This document shows positions 59,148 to 64,000 of a stretch of 64,000 bases of DNA, in pieces. The stretch's first letter is position 1; the number at the start of each line of letters is the position of its first letter. Where the stretch lies: positions 744,001-808,000 of the forward strand of contig CAVSKL010000003.1 in the NCBI GenBank assembly GCA_963728475.1. Reading direction: 5' to 3'. Both the position numbers and the translations under genes were made by a program. Origin of the DNA: CAVSKL01 sp963728475 [NCBI: Candidatus Eiseniibacteriota bacterium] (lineage in GTDB: Bacteria > Eisenbacteria > RBG-16-71-46 > JABDJR01). Under the pieces are notes generated by a model. The model searched no databases and was not told the origin of the DNA. It worked only from the letters and a program-made list of their open reading frames with translations.

Positions 59148-59176
59148 CTGACAGGCGCCCCCGGCCCGGCTAAGGT
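59148..59176 (+). promoter_or_regulatory. Promoter of subtilase gene
   Basis: CTGACA (59148-59153), a 17-base spacer and TAAGGT (59171-59176), 45 bases before ATG 59221. Confidence 0.55.
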
Positions 59177-59220
59177 GTCCCTTTACCGCCGCCGCCGTGC
59201 TTTCTCAGGGGGTCCGCCGC

Positions 59221-62136
59221 ATGGTCTTCGTCCGCGCCGCCGTATGCCTGGTCCTTCTCGCGATTCTCTCCGCGCCCGCCTCCGGCTCCGACCTTTCCGC
59301 GCCGGCCGCTCCCTCCCTCGACGACTGGTCGTTCTTGCCCACCGACGTGATCGGGGCGCGCACCTTCCGCCACGACCACCCGGAGTGGGACGGGCGGGGA
59401 GTGGTCATCGGCATCCTTGATACCGGGGTGGACCTCGGCACCGAGGGGCTTCTGCGCACCTCCGACGGCAAGCCCAAGATTCTCGACGCCCGCGACTTCA
59501 CCGGCGAGGGGGACGTCAAGCTCACCGAGGCGGTGCGCGACACCGTGGATGGGCGAGCCTCATTCCGGGACGAAAGCGGCCGGAGGGTGTTCGGGGCGGA
59601 CCGGCTGCCGGCAGTCTCCGCCGACGGGAAGTACCTCCTGGGATTCCTGGAGGAGTCGCAGTACGAGAACAGCCCCGTCCACGACCTCAACGACGACGGC
59701 AAGACCGGGGAACGGTTCGGGGTGCTGGTCTTTCCCGCCCGCGAGGACCCCGCCGACAGCGACTGGGTGGCGCTGGTGGATCTGGACGGGGACGGGAACC
59801 TTGACGACGAGACTCCGGTCCGGTCCTATCACGTGGCCCGCGAGACCCTTCGTTTCCGCTCCGACACCGACCAGCCCAAGCTCCACCGCGAGACCGGCGG
59901 CCTCACCATCTTCCCCCACGAGCGCAAGGTCGAGATCTACGTCGGGGGCGGGGCGCACGGGACGCACGTGGCCGGGATCGCCTCGGGCTACCGGCTGGGC
60001 GGGACCGAGGGCTACGACGGGGTCGCTCCCGGCGCCCAGCTCCTGAGCCTCAAGATCGGCCACAACAGCCTGAGCGGAGGCGCCACCACCACCGGGAGCG
60101 TGAAGAAGGCGCTGGAGTTCGCGGCCAAGTGGTCGAAGGACCACCGCCGGCCGGTGGTGTTCAACATGTCGTTCGGGATCGGGCCCGCCGCCGACGGGGC
60201 CACCGCGGTGGACTCGCTGGTCGACCGGTTTCTCCTGAAGCACCCCGGCCTGGTGTTCGTGACCTCCTGCGGGAACAACGGGCCGGGGACTTCCACCGCC
60301 GGCACGCCCTCCGCCGCCCCCTTCGCCTTCACCACCGGGGCGCTCTTTCCGGCCGGGCTCTCCCGGGAACTCTACGGGGGGGCGCTCCGGCGGGACCTTC
60401 CCTTCCACTTCTCCTCGCGGGGGGGGATCGCGATGAAGCCCGACGCCCTCGCCCCGGGGGCGGCGTCGTCCAGCGTCCCTCCCTACGCCGGGGGCGACGT
60501 GATGTGGGGGACGAGCATGGCCTCGCCCCAGGCCGGCGGCGCCATGGCGCTCCTGGTTTCGGCGGCGATCGCCACGAAAACCCCCTATACCTGGGCCACC
60601 CTCAAGGAGGCGGTGCGCGGGACCGCCAAGCCGCTCGCCGGCTACACCCCGCTCGACCAGGGCGCGGGGGTGATCCAGGTCCCGGCGGCGTGGACGGCGG
60701 CCCAGGGGCTCGCCCCGCGGGTGGGGTCGCCGTTCCTGGCCGCCCGGGTGAGCGCGGAGAGCCCCTTTCCGGACGGCGCCGAGGCCCAGGGAGCCTACTG
60801 GCGGACCGGCGGCGTCTTCCCGGAGCCGCCGGACGGCGACGAGGTCACCGTGACCCCCGCCTTCGCCGATACCGCGAGCCCCGACCGCGACCAGCGCTTC
60901 TATCGCACCTACCGTCTCGAGAGCGACGCCCCCTGGCTGCGGGTGGACCGCGACCGCACCTACCTGAAGAGCGCCGCCGCGCAGAAGTTCACCGTGTTCT
61001 ACGACGCCTCGCGCCTGAAGGAGCCCGGCCTCTACGTGGGGCGGGTGCGCGCCTACGCCGAGGGGGTGGGGGGACCGCGGGTGCCCGAGTGGGAGTCCTG
61101 GCACACGGTGATCGTGCCCTACGAGTTCAACGCCGTGAACGGGTTCCGGCGGTCGTGGACGGGGGAGGGGCTCGAGCCCGGAGGTATCCGCCGCTACTTC
61201 CTCCGCGTCCCCGCGGGAGCGACCAGCCTCACCCTGGACCTCTCGATTCCGGAGGGGAAGCAGGGGCGGGCGCGGCTCATGGTCGACGACCCCCGGTCGA
61301 CCCCCGTGGGAGGCTATCGCGGTTACGCCGAGGCCTCGGACCGCGCGCACGACGTGCTCACGGTGAGCGGAGAGGCGCTCCGGCCGGGCACCTGGGAAGT
61401 GACGGTATTGGCGTCGTACAAGAACGGCTTCGACAGCGCCTACGAGCTCACATCCGAGGTGGAGGCGTTCGGGGTGGAGCCGGATACGGTGCGCACCCTG
61501 GACCTGCCGCAGGGGGAGGCACCGCGGGCCACGGTAACGGTGACCGACCTCTTCGACCGGCGTTTCCGGGGAAGCGCCGAGGGTGCGATCGAGGGCTACC
61601 GGCGCGAGCGGACGGTGACGGTGGACGGCTCCAGCCGCTGGAAGTCGACGTTCCGGATGGGTTCCGATCTCCGGCGGGCGGAGTTCCGGTTCCGGCTTCC
61701 GGCGGACGTCTACAATCGCCTCACGGACTGCTCGGTCCGGATCCTGGACAAGGACGGGAAGACGCTGGCGGGGGATGCGTTCGGGACCAAGGAGCTGACC
61801 CTGGCCCTCGACAATCCCGCCCCCGAGGCCCCGGAGCCCGCGGCCTACACCCTGGAGGTGTGGGGCGGCTTCACCGAGCCCGGAGCCGACTCCCCGTGGA
61901 GCTTTTCCCTCCGCGAGTCCTACCTGGAGAAGTCGCCCGACGCGGTGACGGTGACCCGCGGCGAGCGCGCCGTCTTCGATCTCTGGCCCGGCGCACCCGC
62001 GGAGCTGACGCTTTCGCTGGCCGGGCCGCCGCGAATGGCGCCCGCAGGCACGGTACGCTTCGGCGAGGTGCGCTTTCTGGACGCCCACGACCAGCGGGTG
62101 CGCTTGCGGTTACCGGTGGCGCTCACCGGCTCCTGA
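59221..62136 (+). CDS. Exported S8 subtilase, tripeptidyl-peptidase II-like
   Basis: About 971 residues from ATG 59221; GTG 59197 is also in frame. A signal peptide (VFVRAAVCLVLLAILSAPASG) leads the chain. The catalytic triad is D67 (ILDTGVD), H246 (GAHGTHVAG) and S432 (GTSMASP); the oxyanion Asn lies in TSCGNNGPG. The 179-residue insert between Asp and His, and the long beta-rich C-terminal part (about 520-970), match the tripeptidyl-peptidase II architecture rather than ordinary subtilisins. It probably degrades peptides in the periplasm or outside the cell. Single gene ended by a hairpin. Confidence 0.92.
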   Translation: MVFVRAAVCLVLLAILSAPASGSDLSAPAAPSLDDWSFLPTDVIGARTFRHDHPEWDGRGVVIGILDTGVDLGTEGLLRTSDGKPKILDARDFTGEGDVKLTEAVRDTVDGRASFRDESGRRVFGADRLPAVSADGKYLLGFLEESQYENSPVHDLNDDGKTGERFGVLVFPAREDPADSDWVALVDLDGDGNLDDETPVRSYHVARETLRFRSDTDQPKLHRETGGLTIFPHERKVEIYVGGGAHGTHVAGIASGYRLGGTEGYDGVAPGAQLLSLKIGHNSLSGGATTTGSVKKALEFAAKWSKDHRRPVVFNMSFGIGPAADGATAVDSLVDRFLLKHPGLVFVTSCGNNGPGTSTAGTPSAAPFAFTTGALFPAGLSRELYGGALRRDLPFHFSSRGGIAMKPDALAPGAASSSVPPYAGGDVMWGTSMASPQAGGAMALLVSAAIATKTPYTWATLKEAVRGTAKPLAGYTPLDQGAGVIQVPAAWTAAQGLAPRVGSPFLAARVSAESPFPDGAEAQGAYWRTGGVFPEPPDGDEVTVTPAFADTASPDRDQRFYRTYRLESDAPWLRVDRDRTYLKSAAAQKFTVFYDASRLKEPGLYVGRVRAYAEGVGGPRVPEWESWHTVIVPYEFNAVNGFRRSWTGEGLEPGGIRRYFLRVPAGATSLTLDLSIPEGKQGRARLMVDDPRSTPVGGYRGYAEASDRAHDVLTVSGEALRPGTWEVTVLASYKNGFDSAYELTSEVEAFGVEPDTVRTLDLPQGEAPRATVTVTDLFDRRFRGSAEGAIEGYRRERTVTVDGSSRWKSTFRMGSDLRRAEFRFRLPADVYNRLTDCSVRILDKDGKTLAGDAFGTKELTLALDNPAPEAPEPAAYTLEVWGGFTEPGADSPWSFSLRESYLEKSPDAVTVTRGERAVFDLWPGAPAELTLSLAGPPRMAPAGTVRFGEVRFLDAHDQRVRLRLPVALTGS

Positions 62137-62142
62137 CCGGAG

Positions 62143-62190
62143 CGGCCGGGCCGGGCCGTCTCAAGAATGAGAGGCTCCCGGCCGGGTTTT
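62143..62190 (+). terminator. Long hairpin terminator after subtilase
   Basis: Outer stem CGGCCGGG (62143-62150) / CCCGGCCG (62177-62184), inner stem with TCTCA/TGAGA and an AGAA loop, followed by GGGTTTTGG. Confidence 0.65.
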
Positions 62191-62329
62191 GGTTGGACAG
62201 ACACGCGGATGGGCGCCGACACTGAATGCGAGGGCATGCGGAGACCCCCTGCGCGCGGGACTCCGGAGATGCTTCCTTCCCGGATTGCCGGCGCCGAACG
62301 CGTGTCGTGGGGGTGTTCCTAGGCTGTCT

Positions 62330-62348
62330 GGCGCGCCTTTGGCGCGCC
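62330..62348. repeat. Twin GGCGCGCC palindromes
   Basis: GGCGCGCC (62330-62337) and again (62341-62348) separated by TTT; the two copies can pair into an 8-bp hairpin. Confidence 0.7.
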
Positions 62349-62508
62349 TGGGGGAAAAGCCGACTCGCACCCCGCCCTACGCCGAGGCGCCGGCAGTTCG
62401 CCTTCGCTTCGCCGCCCGGGCGCGTTCCGTCCCCGGGGGCGGAGCCCGCCTCGCCCTCCCTCTTCGGGCGTCGTTTTCCTTCGAATGCGCTCCAACCTCG
62501 ACTTGCGC

Positions 62509-62514
62509 TATAAT
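62509..62514 (+). promoter_or_regulatory. -10 hexamer of FG-GAP gene
   Basis: Perfect TATAAT about 125 bases before ATG 62639; no consensus -35. Confidence 0.5.
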
Positions 62515-62638
62515 GTTGGCCGCCTTCGCCTTTCCCCCGCGGAGGAAGAAACGTCCAACAGGTGGGCTCCTGGAAGGGCCTTACGATGCCGGCCCCGGGG
62601 CGTTCCTCTGCGCGCACTTCTTCCCCAAGGGGCCGCTC

Positions 62639-64000
62639 ATGTCCGTCGCGCGATTCCGGCCGGCCGCAGGGGCCATCCCGGTGGTGCTCCTCGGAGCGGT
62701 CCTGTGCCTGACGGCGCCCCTCTCCGGCACGGCTTCCGCACAGCCCCTCACCACCATCTCCCCCCGCGACTCCACCGACTGGCGCCTGCAATTCCGAACC
62801 GAGGGATGCTACGTCTCCTGCCGGGTCATGAAGAAGGGGGACGACAATCGCTACTGGGTGTTCCAGGGCACCGCGAAGCAGGGAGACTGGAACCAGGAGG
62901 CGCAGATGATTCTGCGCCTGAAGGATTTCGGGATGGACCCGGTCCCGGTAGAGGACGCCGAGTACTGGGCCTGGACCTGGTTCGTGAATAACACGCAGGA
63001 CGCGGACCGGGTGAGAATCCGTGTCGAGGACTCGGAGGGTCGCGGTCTGGCCCTGGCCGCCACGCGATCCCTTTACGACTTCGCCGATGACGTGTTTCCT
63101 ACGCCGGACAGGATTCGGGAGGCCTACACCACCCTTTCGGAAGAACGGAAGTTTCTTGGTTCCCACATGTCCGCGGTCGATACCTTGAGCAATGTATCGG
63201 CGGTGATCGTTTATTTTCAGGCGCCATATCAACAGGAGCTTTGGTTGGGCCCCATATCGTTCGGACCCGCACGCGAAGACTACCACCCGGCCGAGCGCGC
63301 TCCCCTTTCGCGTACCGCTCGCGGGAGGATGCTCTGCGCCGACCTGGACGGCGACGGGGTGCCGGAGGCGCTGACCCCGTGGACGGCCGGCCCCAAGCTC
63401 TGGAGGTACGATCGTGCCCGCCTCGGATTCGAGCCGGTGGCCGGGGCGGCGGATCTGTCCCGGGCCCGGCCGTTCAACCTGATGGTGGCGGGGGATCTGG
63501 ACGGCGACGGGGATCTGGACCTGGTGGCCTCGGATCCGGACGACGAGGTCCTGCACGTTCTCATGAACCGGCGCGACGGCTTTCGCGGGGACACTCTGGA
63601 CGTTCCCCGCCCCGGCCTGGGATCCATCCTCACCGACCTCACCCTGGCCGACGACGATGACGACGGTCGCCTCGACCTGTTCATCGGCTATCACATCATC
63701 GACAAGGATCGGTGCTGCATCCGTCGGGCGCCCGGCCTGCCCGGGGGCGGATTCGGGCCGCCCGTTCCGCTCCGCGGATCCCGCTACGAACTCCTGCACG
63801 GCATCTACCAGATCCAGCTCGCGGACATGAACGGCGACGACGTCGACGACATCGTGACCGCCTCCGGGGGGGAGATCGGGATCGACGTGCTTCCGGGGCT
63901 CGGAGGGGGTCGTTACGGAGACGCACGGAAGGTGAATCCCCTGATCGGCGGAGGATTCACCCGAGGCCTCGTTCTGGCCGACCTGGACGACGACGGTCTT
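62639..64000 (+). CDS. Exported FG-GAP/VCBS-repeat protein, 5' part
   Basis: At least 454 residues, open to the right edge. ATG 62639 starts a signal peptide (AIPVVLLGAVLCLTAPLSGTASA). The first 200 residues form a unique domain (about 35-215) with SPRDSTDWRLQF, two Cys in GCYVSC, and WAWTWFVNNT. From about residue 225, acidic calcium-binding repeats DLDGDGVPEA, DLDGDGDLDLV, DDDDDGRLDLF and DMNGDDVDDIV mark FG-GAP beta-propeller blades. Such proteins are extracellular and bind ligands or surfaces. The C-terminus, which may carry another sorting-like domain, is not in the window. Confidence 0.88.
   Translation, partial: MSVARFRPAAGAIPVVLLGAVLCLTAPLSGTASAQPLTTISPRDSTDWRLQFRTEGCYVSCRVMKKGDDNRYWVFQGTAKQGDWNQEAQMILRLKDFGMDPVPVEDAEYWAWTWFVNNTQDADRVRIRVEDSEGRGLALAATRSLYDFADDVFPTPDRIREAYTTLSEERKFLGSHMSAVDTLSNVSAVIVYFQAPYQQELWLGPISFGPAREDYHPAERAPLSRTARGRMLCADLDGDGVPEALTPWTAGPKLWRYDRARLGFEPVAGAADLSRARPFNLMVAGDLDGDGDLDLVASDPDDEVLHVLMNRRDGFRGDTLDVPRPGLGSILTDLTLADDDDDGRLDLFIGYHIIDKDRCCIRRAPGLPGGGFGPPVPLRGSRYELLHGIYQIQLADMNGDDVDDIVTASGGEIGIDVLPGLGGGRYGDARKVNPLIGGGFTRGLVLADLDDDGL

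Larger units (their letters stand above)
62137..62638 (+). other. 502-base intergenic region before FG-GAP gene
   Basis: It holds the subtilase terminator (62143-62190), twin GGCGCGCC palindromes (62330-62348), a perfect TATAAT (62509-62514), and an RBS-like AAGGGG ahead of ATG 62639. A 95-codon plus-strand frame (62226-62513) is Arg/Pro-rich with no ribosome site; I do not call it a gene. Confidence 0.6.

Noticed and set aside
62226-62513. 95-codon plus-strand frame MRGHAETPC...
   Set aside because: Arg/Pro-rich, no ribosome site, low-complexity composition; more likely a non-coding repeat.
1-64000. tRNA, rRNA and CRISPR arrays
   Set aside because: I saw no T-loop/acceptor pattern, no rRNA segments and no regularly spaced repeats. 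Faint signals could still be missed by eye.

Overview
The window is about 70% G+C DNA from an aerobic, diderm (Gram-negative-type) bacterium. It holds about 48 protein genes, no rRNA or tRNA, and no CRISPR array. Several features point to the FCB superphylum or a nearby uncultured lineage (Candidatus Eisenbacteria- or Gemmatimonadota-like), although no marker gene here settles the placement. They are secreted proteins with FlgD/type-IX-like C-terminal domains next to a PorV-type outer-membrane protein, a patatin/Omp85 fusion, DNRLRE domains, FG-GAP repeats, and the absence of classic operator-rich enteric regulation. Several promoters have a TAGAAT/TAGATT-type -10.

Layout. 0-9 kb: end of a 2TM protein, a secreted M28 aminopeptidase, a small unknown plus a radical SAM enzyme with an unusual Cys spacing, a secreted M1 aminopeptidase with HEAT repeats, and a coupled pair made of a non-canonical metallophosphoesterase and a SPASM-like radical SAM enzyme. 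8.9-14.9 kb: two very large paralogous exported proteins with C-terminal sorting-like domains, each with its own promoter, followed by a PorV-like barrel. This is the best candidate for an undescribed secretion or surface-display cassette. 14.9-20.8 kb: FHA-GAF-PP2C phosphatase, queG, yjbQ, a membrane protein and an M32 carboxypeptidase. 20.9-25.7 kb: an overlapping six-gene operon for cytochrome oxidase biogenesis (ctaA, ctaB, ABC exporter, SCO1, DUF420).

25.7-35.1 kb: a Fur-like box, an NHL-repeat gene that seems to lack a normal start codon, a strongly structured intergenic RNA candidate ending in a terminator, a type Vd patatin autotransporter, a TPR-gluzincin fusion, gamma-glutamyltransferase and a membrane protein. 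35.1-36.6 kb: a complete IS110-family (IS1111-type) element whose 3' non-coding end probably encodes its guide RNA. 36.7-45.5 kb: DODA-type dioxygenase, rhomboid protease, a sugar ABC importer lacking its ATPase, an SGNH hydrolase with a sorting domain, and a Tat-exported amidase.

45.6-47.5 kb: an HNH endonuclease gene with several copies of a perfect palindrome (core TTTCCCCGGGGAAA) in and around it, plus a GC-rich minisatellite. 47.5-55.1 kb (minus strand): a seven-gene 2-oxo acid dehydrogenase operon (E3, E1 alpha, E1 beta, E2, lipB, lipA, TPR protein), so the complex and its lipoylation enzymes are made together. A divergent TetR gene has a clear operator overlapping its own promoter. 56.2-64 kb: rhodanese, O-methyltransferase and alanine racemase, a lone response regulator, a TPPII-like subtilase, and the start of an exported FG-GAP repeat protein that runs off the window.
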